This document shows, piece by piece, positions 32,666-45,429 of a stretch of DNA of 64,000 bases; position 1 is the stretch's first letter, and the number at the start of each line of letters is the position of its first letter. Under the pieces are notes generated by a model. That model saw nothing but the letters and a program-made list of their open reading frames with translations. It searched no databases and had not been told where the DNA came from. Source of the DNA: Otatea glauca (lineage: Eukaryota; Streptophyta; Magnoliopsida; Poales; Poaceae); the NCBI GenBank assembly GCA_036346275.1, contig CM070722.1:19367336-19431335 (forward strand). The letters are read 5' to 3'. The position numbers were made by a program, and so were the translations under genes.

Positions 32666-35600
32666 AACTTTAGTTCTTACTCTTCACTCTCCTTACTATT
32701 GAAGGTTAGAAATCAATACCATAGTTTTGATTCTGGGTTTTTAACCAAAATACCAGTAATCATCAATGTCATATCCAACACTTTTAAATTCTCCGGAAAC
32801 AATTTTGATCTGATCATCTACATCATTGCTAAGTAAGCGAGGCTAAGCACGATCAATATGTAATCACATATACCCATGACGACATCAAGTAATGTCTATT
32901 CTTAATCTATAGTTATCAAGGTTCACATGTCCATACTTATCAAGGAAGTTTCATGAGACAACAGGTATATCTACCAGTACCACAATATACCAAATTTATA
33001 GAAAATACACGCATGCATAAATTGATTTAGTAAAAGAAAGTGAAAATTAAACGCTGGGATCAATATGATCAAAGGGGGTGCTTGCCTTGCTTAATTGTTG
33101 TTTACGATGACGTCGAGGTCATAGCTGACGGTATCGATGATGGAATCAGCGACGTCGGTTCTACACGTCGTTCAACGAGAATATAGCAAATAACAAACTT
33201 CAATAAGGGCAAAAACAAAGTAGATAGAAAACCAAATAAAGACTTACTTTACTATAGAAAGCAGGCGAGGATTAGGGTTTAAGTTGAATAATTCCACATT
33301 CTCATGTTTTAGTTGATTAAGCATTTATACAGTTAATAGCTTTCAAGTTGAGCGATGCCCGGTTTCCCTTATAGATTATCTATTCTTGTTTTACGAATTC
33401 AAGAAGATAAAATTATGTATTCTTGTATTTATAATTTTGAATTCTATATGCTAAAATTATTTGGATTAATTGGATTAAGATATTAGTTACTTTATTGAAT
33501 GATATGAATGAATAGCATTCTACTTTAAATGCTTTCGCATGAGAAGCGGTTTCAAATATGATAAATCTGATAAGCTAGGCTACTGGATATTTATTCATGA
33601 TTTTTAAGATGGTTCTAGTGATACAAATACCTTAATCATTGATTTCTCATTTACTATTAAGTTTGTTTATTCATTTTATGGGGTTTCAGAAATCTTCATA
33701 CTTAGGGTTATTTTATTAGCAGGATTTATATGCAAAGCACGATGGAATGAAATTCTTTCTTTAGAATAGGGTAGTCTTTACTTTGGAGGACATTTCTAAG
33801 CAAATTTTATAAATTTTAAGATTTGGATGAGACATTATATTCTTTGCTGAAATAGCTTATATGGTATTATAAGCTTTACGTTATAAGGAATCGGATTAGT
33901 AAGATGAAGTGTACGACTAACACTTAGGGTTATTACACTAGCTGGATTAAGATGATACGCAACCTGCTATAAGGATATTTTTCTAGAATATGGTAGTCCA
34001 TATCCTAAAGAACATTTCTAGCCTAATCTTCATAAAATTTGCATTTAGACGAGATATTTTACAAGCTGCTGAAAAGGCTTAAGTGCTTCTAAAATTTACG
34101 CGATAAAGATTCAGTTTTCGTTTTAAGTTTGCGGCTGCAACCTATAAGATTATTGAACCATTTTTCAGGCATTAACGGGGATGATCCTAGCAGTGATTTA
34201 AAATGGGTTTTGCATCATTTTGCTTTTGGCCGCGATGTTTTATATGCATTCGAAGAGTAAAGTCTTTTATGAAATAAATCCAAATTAGTTCTTTTTGCCG
34301 AATACCATGAACTTGACTTTTTGGATACTTTGGGATTAACTCTACCTGATTTCAATATTCAAATCATGACATTTTATAGGTATATTTATATCCTTAAGTT
34401 CACTAATATCATATAGAAGCATACTACGGTTAAAGATCTAAGTATCAATTATAACTTATTATAATCATTTTCATTGCATTAGATCATCTGGTCCTAAAGA
34501 GCCTTTCTTTTTCATTTGCTTTTATCTAGAAACCACCTATATGCTAATCTTCTATCACTCATTTGAGATATGCATACATTAACCTTTTATACATAGCAAG
34601 CTTAGGCTATTTAAAGGTCTTTAGTTTAGATTGAGCTAAGCATTTTTAGTTGTTCTAGAGTTACAGTGAAAATAAATGGATTTTCTATTTATAAGCATCT
34701 ATTTGAGCTATTGGGCCATATTATCATGTGAGCCTAACATCCATGACTTAAACTTAATCTAAACCTAAATAAACATGGAATGTTTCTACATATACAGGAA
34801 TATTAGGGTACTGAGGAAGCATATAAATTGGTTTTACCAAGTTTTGAGTTTATATGATCCATGTTTTAACTATTTTCATTTCTTATGCATTGAAAAGTAA
34901 TCTATCTTCAAAATAAATTTAAATATAATTTTTTGTAGAAATGGAGCATATCAGGTGTTAGGATTTTCCAAAATTAATTTCATGATTTTAGGAGTAATGG
35001 TTTATATACTTTTAATAGTGATTATATTAGGGTTTCACTAAAGTTTTATTTCAAATAACTCAAATTAAGTTTGAAAATTAAATATTTTTGAACCAATGAG
35101 TTTCTTAGGGTCTCATGAGCTTAGAAAAAATATTTTCATTTTTTATCATTTATGGTTTTTATAACTTCTGTTATCATTTATGGTTTTTATAACTTCTGTT
35201 AGTCCATAATAAGGTTTTATATGGTCGCCGGTGGCGAGGGAGGCGCGGGGAAGTGCGGTCATTGGTATTGAGAGGAAGAGAGCGCCGTTAGGAGTCTAGG
35301 GGGCAGCTTGGTTGCGGCCGGCGGCGATTGGAAGTAGCGCGCCACAAAACTCGTGCGGTGCCAAAAATGGCGGTTCGGCCATAAGGAAGATGAGTAAAAA
35401 TTATGCTTCATTATTAAGTGGGTGAGCATCCATGATCAAATTAGAATCCGTTTTAGTGGTTACCTTGGTCGAAGGATGGCCGGAATGGCCTGCCATCGAG
35501 GTCCCGTGGTGGTGGAAATGGTGACCGGAGTTTGGCCGAGCGATTTTGCCAACAATCACCGACCGTGGGGAAGAAACACAAGGCTTGATGAAGGTCTTTT

Positions 35601-37047
35601 CGAGATGGGCTGAAATCGAGTGGTAGATCTTGGTTATTATATGGTTAGGAGGCTAAATATAATCTAATTCAAGCTAAAACATACGGAGGAGATGGAATTT
35701 CAGATTCTCTCCTTTTCGGCGTTCTGGCGGCAATGGCGAGGAAGGAGCGAATTGCAACGAGTTGAGAGGCTATCAGGATTACAGAGAGGTTCTGGGAAAA
35801 TGAATGGATAGCCAGAATGGTTGAGAACATCTTAAATAGGTGGCTAAGGCAGTAGCTCCAGTGTTTGAATGCACGACTAGCCTTGCGGCTTGGTTCTGTT
35901 TTTAAATGGTGAGGTGGCGCGGTTCTTTTGGTGCTTGGACCAGGCAAGGCATGGCGTGAGGCTTTAGATGTTGAGCGTGGCAACAGGAGGACGGCTGCGT
36001 CGCGTCACGGCTTGAATTGCGATGATATTGAGGGGATGAATTGGGAGAGGGAGCAGAGAAGCTGCGAGAAAGAAAGGAAGGAGGAGAGAAGAGAATGCCA
36101 GGTGGGGTCGGGGTCCACCGGGTAGTAGCTGAGGTGGTCTCCCGTTACTTGCAGCGAACGGAGTTAGCACAGTCGCGGGCCCACTCGTCAACGAGATAGA
36201 ACGAGATAAGGAGATAAGTTCGGTTCAGACAGCTCAGTACTTGCAGTAAATGAGCCCTCAAATCGCTAAGACAATTTTCACCACTTCTTTGAATGGGGTC
36301 TAGGGATAATGCCTAACCTCCAGTAAAAATCTTGGGTCAAAATACTCTACCTAAAAATTATAAAATTTTTGACTTCTTAGACTGTTCCATAAATCCTTTT
36401 CCTGAATTTATTTTATTCGAGGATGAAAATGATATCAATTTATTTTAAATCTTTTTTAAGAGTTGGATTTGAGTTGGTAATGCTTCCATAAAAATTTCAT
36501 GTCCATATCGTGTTTATTTATTTTATAAAAATTCTAACATTATAATTTTTTAGATTTTCAAAGTTTCTATTTTTGAATTTTAAAAGGCCTTAAATTACAT
36601 TATTAATTTCTAATATTTTTACCAGGGGTAACTGATGCATTAAGGACATTATGGTAAATTTTACAGCTTCATATAAGTTTCAAAATGTTTATATTAATTC
36701 TGACTAGGCACTGTTTTTAGTTAAAGAGATTTCTTTTTATTTATCATTTCTTCATTCTGTGCATTAAAATTTATTTATCAGAGGAAATGGTTCACCTGAG
36801 TGCTTAAGATTATTAATATCAACTTTTGAAGATTTTACTTTTACCTTTTTATCTTTTACCATTATCCATTCCTTAACTCTCTTTATTTGCTTTTTCTTAC
36901 ATTACACAAATCCAATAAAAATTCAAATAAAAACCAATAATGCCAAGAAAATTCAGAAATGATCACACTTTAATTCGAAATATTCATTTTCATTTTTAAA
37001 TCTTAAATTTTTATTTTTCCTATTTTTAAATTTTTCGGGATGTTACA
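32666..37047 (-). repeat. LTR-A: large TGTAACA-type gypsy LTR (minus), truncated at its far end
   Basis: The minus strand begins TGTAACATCCCGAAAAATTT at 37,047, the standard start of Tekay/Del-like LTRs. Inverted, it matches LTR-B (46,172 onward) over most of its length, for example GAATACATAATTTTA(T/G)CTTCTTG near 33,400 and 49,915. The block GATCATATTGATCCCAGC near 33,060 also matches LTR-D near 62,735 and LTR-C near 44,190. A GC-richer part at 35,220-36,200 gives open frames without known domains. The right border cuts CACTA copy 2 at its TNP2 coding region. Confidence 0.65.
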
Positions 37048-39037
37048 CTACGCGCGTTGTTGTTCGTAACCATCAATGGTTACCCACCCTGCTCTTGATA
37101 ATCTTTCGGGCCACTATAAAAGAATTCAATGGATGTGTCCATTGCTTGGGTGATACAGGTAGCCGGTGGCTGAAATACTACTGAAAAATGTGTTACATGC
37201 GGCATCGTAGGTTCCTTCGCAAGGACCACCCGCATCGCAACAACAAAAGAGCTTTTGACAGTACAAAGGAGACTGCTTCAGCTCCGAAACATCTCAACGG
37301 CAAAGAGATATTTGCGGCCGTAAAAGATATTAAAATTATCCATAGAAAGGGAGCCAGCAATACATCGGTCCCGAGTTCTAGTGATACAGCTCCTTTGTGG
37401 AAAAAGAGGTTAGTATTTATGGACCTACCTTATTGGCCACACCTGGATGTTCGATATGCAATCGACGTCATGAACGTAAAGAAGAACGTGTGTGACAGCT
37501 TGCTTGGTATTTTACTAGACATACCTGGCAAAACAAAAGATACATTCAAAGCACGGATGGACCTGAAAGATATGAAACTTAGGAAGGAGATTCATCACGA
37601 AGACTTGGTTAAAGGAAAAAAGTACCTTCCCACATCTTACTACACTCTTAGCAAGAAAGAGAAAATTAGCGTGTGCAAGTACTTGTACGGAGTCAAAGTT
37701 TCGTCCGGTTATTCTGCCAATATAAAGAGGCAAGTCTCAATGAAAGACTTGAAATTAATTGGTATGAAGTCTCATGATTGCCACGTGATGATGACACAGA
37801 TGCTTCCTATTGCAATTAGGGGTGTTCTGCCAAAGAAAGTGCGAGACCCAATTATAAAGTTGTGTTCATTCTTCAACGCGATTTCACAAAAGGTCATCGA
37901 TCCATTGAAATTGGATAAGCTGCAGCAAGACGTGATCCACACTTTATGCCGGCTTGAGATGTGCTTCCCTCCATCCTTTTTCGATATTTTGGTCCATCTC
38001 ATTGTTCATATTGTGAAAGAGATACATTTTCTTGGCCCTGTGTTTCTACATCAGATGTACCCTTTCGAGAGGTTCATGGGGGTTGTGAAGAAATATGTTC
38101 GTAATCGACATCGACCAGAAGGGTGCATTGCCGAAGGTTGGGGAACCGAGCAGGTCATTGAGTTCTGCATCAATTACATGGATCTCAAACCAATTGGTGT
38201 GCCCGTATCTCGCCATGAGGGGAGGCTACAGGGGAAGGGACACTAGGTGAGAAATTGATTTGTACTAACGATCGTGATTCATTCATGCAAGTACATTTTA
38301 CAGTTCTGCACCAATTAGTTGTAGCGGCCCCGTATGTCGACATGCACAAAAACATGCTAAGAAGAAAAAACCCATTTAAGTTTGAGGAATTGACCGCGAG
38401 AGAGCACAGAGATAACTTTGGAAATTGGTTGCTTAGATACATGATGCATATGCAGACAGAGTGTGCTCAGTTGAGAGCGTTGGCTCAGGGACTGTCATAT
38501 ACAATTATGACATTTGAAGGATACGACATCAATGGATATACATTTTATACGAAAGCACAAAATAACAAGAGCACCAACCAGAACAATGGTGTCCGTATAA
38601 ATGCTTACGATAGCAACGGCAATATGCAGACCTACTATGGATTCATAGAAGAGATTTGGGAGCTTGACTATAGGCCTTTGAAGGTCCCTCTCTTTCGGTG
38701 CCAGTGGGTCAGGCTCCCTGGGGGCTTCAACATCGACAAATACGGTATCACTACCGTGGACTTCAAATACCTCGGTTATAGAGAAGAACCATTTGTACTT
38801 GCTAATGCTATTATACAAATCTTTTTTGCAAGGGACCTGGCTGACAAGGAATGTCACGTGATTCTTCAAGGAAAAAGAAGAATTATCGGAGTTGAGAATG
38901 CAGTCAATGAGAAAGACTACAACCAATTCAATGAGCTTCCTCCTTTCGATGAGAACATCGACCTAAGTCTCATGGAAAATAGTGAGGAAGCTACATACAT
39001 ACGCTGCAATCATAACAAAGGTCGGATCATAGCTTAG
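37048..39037 (+). pseudogene. CACTA transposase (TNP2) copy 2, 5' part lost
   Basis: From 37,048 the plus strand matches the TNP2 coding region of CACTA copy 1 from 59,740. A 352-aa open frame at 37,188-38,246 covers the TNP2 domain (WKKRLVFMDLPYW, DVMNVKKNVCDSLLG, IPGKTKDTF) and the following DUF4218-type part (CFFNAISQKV-like, HLIVHIVKEI, FLHQMYPFERFMG). After a one-base frameshift near 38,238, the frame 38,255-39,037 adds the DUF4216-type domain (YYGFIEEIWELDY, KVPLFRCQWV). The stop before 37,188 is TGA where copy 1 has CGA. The 5' part is replaced by LTR-A. Confidence 0.85.
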
Positions 39038-39061
39038 TTGTATTAATTAAGGATATGCTTT

Positions 39062-39242
39062 ATTTTGTATGAAGGACGTGCTTCAATTTGTAATATATGG
39101 AGTATTGATTACTATACTATAGATATTTAACAAACAATATTAATATAAATATTTTGTATGAAGGACATGCTTCAATTTGTAATATATGGAGTATTGATTA
39201 TTACTATACTATAGATATTTAACAAACAATATTAATATAAAC
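39062..39242 (+). repeat. tandem duplication of about 90 bp after the transposase
   Basis: Copy 1 (39,062-39,150) and copy 2 (39,151-39,242) both start ATTTTGTATGAAGGAC and run to ATTAATATAAA. They differ by a three-base insertion (TTA) and one or two substitutions. Confidence 0.85.
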
Positions 39243-39280
39243 ATTAGTTAATATAGTATGCAAAATGGGGGGGGGGGCAG

Positions 39281-39505
39281 GGAGCATCACTGCCGATTCC
39301 AGGGTAACGCGGCAGAGATGGTGAGGAATTACTGTCGGTTCTAGGTTAACCCGGCAGCGATGGTGAGGCATCATTGCCAGTTACAACGTCACCCGACAGA
39401 GATGTGGGGCATCACTGCCGGTTCTAGGATCACCCGACAGAGATGGTGAGGCATCACCGCCGGTTCTAGGGTCATCCGGCAGAGATGGTACATCACTGCC
39501 GGTTT
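39281..39505. repeat. CACTA-type subterminal array (CATCACTGCCGGTTCTAGG units)
   Basis: Five to six units of about 50 bases contain the core (A/C)ATCACTGCCGGTT and its inverted half (C/A)CCGGCAGAGATGG. CACTA copy 1 carries the same core at 56,930-57,245. The array is preceded by a run of 11 G near 39,267 and followed by a TATA box. Confidence 0.8.
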
Positions 39506-39536
39506 ACGTCGTGGAACCAACAGAAATGCTCCTTTC

Positions 39537-39544
39537 TATATAAG
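39537..39544 (+). promoter_or_regulatory. TATA box directly after the CACTA-type array
   Basis: TATATAAG in CCTTTCTATATAAGCTC lies at the same distance from the array as the TATA box at 57,253 does in CACTA copy 1. The aligned text is GTCCTTTATATACC. A GC-rich leader-like region (39,560-39,770) follows. This looks like the 5' end of a further CACTA element in plus orientation whose terminus is missing. Confidence 0.5.
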
Positions 39545-39769
39545 CTCAGTGAGCCCTCTTCCCCACACTTAGCCATTTTGCCCATTTCTTCTTGCCGATT
39601 TCGTCTGTGCCCTAGCCGCCGCGACCACTCCATCCACACCATTGTCCCCACGTCCGTGCTCCCTGTGCCGGCCCCTCCCCGACGACGCCTCTACTACGAC
39701 GCCTCCCCGCGGCTGCCTCTGCTCCGACTCCTCTGCTCTGACGCCTCCCCGATGACGCCTCCCTGATGT

Positions 39770-41115
39770 ACGTATACCTAGTATTGGACTAAAGTCTAAA
39801 ACACTGGATTGACATTCAAGATGGACACATATTCTGATAGTAGTACTACATATCAAGATAACGCAAAACCTCCACAACTCTTGTTAGATGGACTACCTTA
39901 GCGATGATCTCGAGAGAGGAAGCTTTAACAAAGCATTATTAAACTACATCAAACCATATATTGGAAAGCATGAATGGACTAATTTTGGGGGACATAAATG
40001 AACTTAAAATTGAAGATTAGAGTATGTGGAACTAGAAAACTCTGCCCAAATCCTTAACACACTATTAATCCTTGACTTGACACACATACCCCCCCCCATT
40101 AAGCAAACTTTATCCTTAGTTCTTCAAGAAAATTGGTCAACAAAAGAAGATAATAAATTGATCTGCTTCGTTAGCACTTTGTAATTGGGCATCCCTCCTT
40201 GAACAAACATGTAAGTTTGGCCTTGTCATGGAAAAGAAGATAGTAAATAAAAACCTTAGATAATATTTCTTATAGCTATCAACATTGCGATTTTCATCTT
40301 TAAGGACCAAACAAGCATTAGTTTGCATTTAAAACCTGCTCTAATGTGCCATTCAGAACAAACATTAATTTGCATTTAAAATCTTACATTGTCATGCCTT
40401 ATAGATGCAATATGGTTCGTCTATATGTGCTTTTCAGCTCATTTTTTAAGTGAAAGTTGTTGACCTAGACATTTAATTATTTCCCTTTTTATTTAATTCT
40501 AATCCTCATGCAAATATGGTTTGTTGTCATATTTGCTAGTTACAAAAAAGTGGGCCTGCCAACTAGATATACAAAAAAAAAGTGTGTCTACCACATTTGT
40601 CAGTTCACATGCCCTTTTAGCTAGAGCTACTGGAGTGTGATAGCAATTCAGTGTAACCATACAACCTGTAGTTTTCCCGTAGACAAAATCTTAGAGCCGA
40701 CACGTTGCAGTCTGCACCTGCCCGTAGCGAACATTACCATTAAGGTAAGTGGCTGAAGTGGTGGCTTGGCCATGCATTGAGGGGCAGATGTTGCATAACC
40801 GCTCAATTCCTAAGAGATACGCCAGAGTATCAGTGGACAGCGTTGTTGACAGATACCGTAAAGTTGAGGTAGAGATCCGAGTGAGGAGGGGAAAAATAAT
40901 CTTAGACAAAGCCTGGGCACATTCATCGTGTGGCGCAAGCGCTACATAAAGTTTGTCTCAGATGACGATGACAACGACGATGATAATAACTCGCATATTC
41001 TTGAACACTATTATGTTGACCTTTAAGGAAAAAATTTCGCATTCTCCAGAAGATAACTCATTCTTTTAAGTAATTTTGTGCTCACCCCATATATTAAATG
41101 CTAACTCAAATTTAT
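39770..41115. other. stretch without recognised gene
   Basis: No known domain was found. The 66-aa frame at 40,749-40,949 and an Asp/Asn-rich phrase near 40,960-41,020 could belong to the upstream part of the PIF/Harbinger relic, but no motif supports this. TTTAAAA(C/T)CT..CATT is repeated near 40,330 and 40,375. Confidence 0.4.
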
Positions 41116-41120
41116 TTTAG

Positions 41121-41562
41121 GGAAATACTACCTTGTGCATTCAGGATACCCCATTCCGATGGGTTATCTACCACCATACAAGGGCCAAAGATACCATGTA
41201 TTTGAATGCCAACATGGTCGTCGACCAATTGGATTGGAAGAGATATTCAACCATGCGCACTCATCCCTACGAAATGTGATTGAACGTGCATTGGGAGTTC
41301 TGAAGTGAAATGGCGTATTCTCTTGAACGTGCCTAGCTACCCAATATAGAAGCAAGCAAAAATCATTATGACTGTGATGGCTCTACACAACTTCATTATA
41401 GACAATGCTTTAGGTGATGCTCGTTTTGATAATTTAAAAGTAGATGAAGCCTATGTTGATGGAGATATGTTAGATGAAGATATTGAGGAAGATGATGATG
41501 AAACCACAGAGGGTGATGATATGGCGGCATTGCGTGACACTATAGCTGCAGCTTCGATTTGA
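41121..41562 (+). pseudogene. PIF/Harbinger transposase C-terminal part, inactivated
   Basis: After a possible acceptor TTTTAG the frame reads KYYLVHSGYPIPMGYLPPYKG, then FNHAHSSLRNVIERALGVLK, then KWRILLNVPSYP, then MALHNFI, and ends in an Asp/Glu-rich tail (stop at 41,560). These are the last blocks of the DDE transposase of PIF/Harbinger elements (DDE_Tnp_4). The second catalytic Asp, expected in YLVDSGY, is His (codon 41,138-41,140). The Glu in NVIER is kept. There is a one-base frameshift near 41,305 and a TAG near 41,347. The N-terminal half with the first Asp is not visible. Confidence 0.8.
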
Positions 41563-41564
41563 TA

Positions 41565-42789
41565 GTATAGTGTATTGTATGATATGTTTGTTGGACCTAG
41601 CCATATCAATGCTTGTGTGGATCTTTTGTTAACTATTACGTGAATGTTAGTACCGAAACAAGTCTTCATTTGCATCATTACATATACATTCGAAATTACC
41701 AGATTGCTCTTTTACATCATTAACAAAAAAATTCATTTGAAATTGCCCAAAAATAATAACAACGGTGATATGAACACTAAATCAGCAACAAAACAAGCCC
41801 TCATTCCTTTCAGGGTATTCTAGTCATTTGTCACTCAGCATAGACAATCAGCCCCATAAACAATCATGATTGCTGAATGACCAATTCTCCAGCCAACAAA
41901 TTCTTTAGGCAACCGCTTCACCAGACAGCTAGCTATAATCCAGAATCTACTCAGAATTTGTCCCAAAGAGGGCCTCTATCTCAAAGACCCTAATTTTGCT
42001 AACAAATATAGACCTTCCTGTCTATAAACATCTAAGTTTCCTAATACATAACCTTTCTATCTGTAAGCACCTAAGATTCCTAATATAGGATTCCGAGAAA
42101 AGTTCTGCGTTCCAAACTTACCACTGTAAGGGGCTGAACCGAATGGACAAAAATGACAATAAGGCATGCACCTAGGTCTCTCTCACAACAGAATGACTTG
42201 CATCATCCTCGAAAAAAAAATGACACGCATAATTTATGTAGTTTACGTAGTACTTGTTGCACACGCGCCCGGACCCTGAAATATCAACTCCAGACATGAC
42301 CACCCGATACTCAAGTGTGAGATTCATAATTGCAATTCCGAAAGGAGAAAAAGTGATTTGGAAAGGAGAAAAAAAAAACAGGGAGAGATTCGAACATGAC
42401 ATGTCAATGGACACCCTGCATATACATGCAGCTGTTAAGCTCACCCGGTTCTCCACAAAAAAATCATTACGAACCTCACGAGTTGCCATGTAGATTGCAC
42501 TGGTCACCACTATTTCATGAATGGCTGTTTCTGTCTCCTCTGATCCAAAAGTGTTATTTTCCCTCCACAGTTGTATGTGACATTTTCCCTCGGTTTCTCC
42601 GCAATGCCACTTGTGTTGAATAGTGAATTAAAGGATCACCCCACAAAACATACGGTGTTCCACTCATGTTAAAAAGAGTAGATTGCACAGTAGACGTTTA
42701 ATTAGAATGTTTCTCTTTTGAAAAAAAGGGATGTTGAATTAAAGTGGTGAACTTTAGAACACAACATTCAGGTCCTAAATGGAAAATTT
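41565..42789. other. AT-rich stretch, no gene seen
   Basis: There is no domain, terminal repeat or RNA gene that I can support. AAGCACCTAAG(A/T)TTCCTAATA-like text is repeated near 42,020-42,080. The stretch ends at the border of solo LTR-C. Confidence 0.5.
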
Positions 42790-45414
42790 TGTCGAACCCG
42801 GAGAAATAAATCTCCGAAATCCTCTATGTGTACTGTATTAGTCCAGAAAAAGCTAGTACACACAGTAAACATAGCTGATAGCACAACATATCATACAAAA
42901 CTTTTATTCATTTAATTATCAGAGTTTACAATATAAATGACTCGTAGGCCAACTAAAAATATAGCAGCAGAAAGTAAAAGAAGTAGTATGACCCAGCAAA
43001 TTTGTCACAGGAAATCGACTGGGGCAGCGGCCTAGTCATTAGGATCCTCACTGGTGATGAAGGGCTCATCCTGTAAAAATAACAGATATAGGAAGGTGAG
43101 TACAAAAGTACTCCACAAGTCACACATTAAATGCACTATTAATACAAGGGTAATAAAGGAAGGCATATTATTATTAGTCTGAGCATAAAGCAACATTTCA
43201 AATACAATAAGTAATTTTTAATGTGTATTAATATAGTAAAAACTGAATTTAATCAAAATTTCAACACAGGCTCCGACCCGGAGTTTCATCCCAAATTTTC
43301 CCATGTGGACTCTCTCCACTTATAAACCACTTTTTCTAAATCATTTTGAAATCCAAAGTCTAATCCGTAAATGGCTTGCTTGGCATACATATGACCGCGG
43401 GCACGACTAATCGATTAGTTTTACACTCTGCAAAGGTTGTATAACTTTACCTACAAGACATGATCGTCTCCTTTTGCCAAATACACACTTCTTTTGCTGT
43501 GCGGCAGAGAAAATCATGACAAGACCCTCTATAAAGCTTCATCTATGTAGTCATACCCGCTAAGATTCCACCGTTGAAAAAAATCATTCTAGTCAGAAGC
43601 CCCCTCTTGCACCGAGTGGCAGCCTCACGCTCACACCACTTTTATCCTAATGGCAAGACTGTCTATGGTATGTTGTAATACGGATAGCCAGGCTTGTCCC
43701 ATTCTAGACTTGTGGAAGCACGGTAAGGCTTTACATTCAGCAAAACACAGACTGTTCCTTAATTGACTAGGCGAGCTTATCACAAAGCCAGAACCATGGT
43801 GCCTCCACCTGACAACCAATTCTCGCTCGGTCTAAAACATATTTTCACTTTCTTTTGAATAACATCATATTTCATAACATTTCATGATACACCGACACCA
43901 GAGAATAACTTTATTTTCAACATAAATCTTTGTTTGGCATAAATCCCCAAAAAATCCAAAATTCATGTTTAAGCATGTCTAAGCTATTTACTATATAGCA
44001 CTAGTTAACATTATTATTGTAACAACTAGTGATATTTTGCTCTAGGGTGACAAGGTATAAATATTTCAAAGTCAATTGAGGTCATAACAATTAATACTAA
44101 CTAACCATTTACGACTGGGATTAAATTACATTAATAAAACTATGCATGCAATAATTTAAATCAAAATATAATTTGATATTCTGGGATCAACATGTTCAAG
44201 GGTGTAACTTGCCTTGCTCGAAGGGTTGATGCTTGAGATCGTCGATAGCGAATTCTTCCGGCACTCGAAAATAAAAATGTTGAGAAGAGCCAAATTCAAA
44301 TAAAATCAAAATAAATTCAAATATAAAACTTGCATGAATTAGTAATTTAAGATTTTAGATTAATTTAAGAAGAAAAATGAAGTTACTCGGAGTTCGAACG
44401 GACTACTAGAAGATCAAAAATCAAATGAAAAATAGAAAGGATGTTTTAAAAAAAATTAATTATTTTTTACATTTACTGCATGGCATTGTTCATGGGCTAA
44501 TCTTCATATGGTGGCACTATTCATATGAGGCACTGTCCACTGACCAGCACAGCACAGGGGACGAAGGCGCCTGGCCGACCAGCCGTCACTCTAGGGAGGT
44601 CAGCACCGACGCGGCGAGCTCACCGATGTGGCCACGGCGACGGATAGAAAGAGGCACGGTCGACGAGGAAAAACGACAAAATCCGGCAAAGGGAGGAAGG
44701 GAGCCGGGGAGGAAGGAGAAGGGAAAGAGAGAGGATGGCGAGGCACACCTCGTGGCCCGACTATTCATCACATTGGACTCCGAGGCAATGGGAAGCTAGC
44801 GAGGACACGTCGCCGATGTTTGGTTCGTGCTCCGGTTCTTGCGGCGTTCTGGGAGTAAACCGAGCAAAGGAATGGATTGAGTGGAGCGTGGAGCTCACCT
44901 TATATAGAGTTAGGGAGGGTCGAAGGGGAGGAAAAGGGCGCGATTGTCACGATCAGCCTAACTAGAAGAACACAAAATTTGGGTAAGAAGGTCAGTATTG
45001 GAAAAATGAAGGTCCGGTGATTGATTTGGCGCAAGAATGGAAGGAATTGGGTGAAGAAATCTTGGGATTTGAAGTTTCAAAACCAAGCCGTGGAGGAGAG
45101 AGAGGAGCAGGGAGTTCTCTGGTCTGTTCCGCTGGAGTTAGGAGGTGCTGATGGTTTTTTTAATTAATTTTATTTGTTGAAATAAGAAGGCTTTTATAAA
45201 ATACAAAATAATGTTCAATTTTTTTGAAAAATTCTTAAAAATACATTGACATATTTGGGACTTAATAAAATTATTTTCAATTTTTTTACCTTTTAATTTT
45301 TCAGAAGAAAACAATATTATAAATACAAAAATAGGAAAAAGTATTTATAAAATTCATAAAAATTCAGAGGTAGTACTAGAAAATCAGAAATAAATTCTTA
45401 AATAATAATTTACA
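42790..45414 (-). repeat. LTR-C: solo gypsy LTR (minus) with candidate target duplication AATTT
   Basis: The left border TGTCGAACCCGGAG corresponds to the CGGGTTCGACA-type 3' end of this LTR group on the minus strand. AATTT is found at 42,785-42,789 and at 45,415-45,419, next to CA at 45,413-45,414, giving a 2,625-bp solo LTR. A second possible right border is CA at 45,428-45,429, which would include ACCCCAAAATTT as in the family start but has no target duplication. The block CTGGGATCAACATGTTCAAG near 44,191 matches LTR-A and LTR-D. No internal coding part lies next to it. Confidence 0.6.
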
Positions 45415-45429
45415 AATTTTGGGGTTTCA

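Noticed and set aside
44425..44965. 124-aa and shorter plus-strand frames in LTR-C
   Set aside because: Arg/Gly/Lys-rich frames in the GC-richer part of a solo LTR; no domain or splice context.
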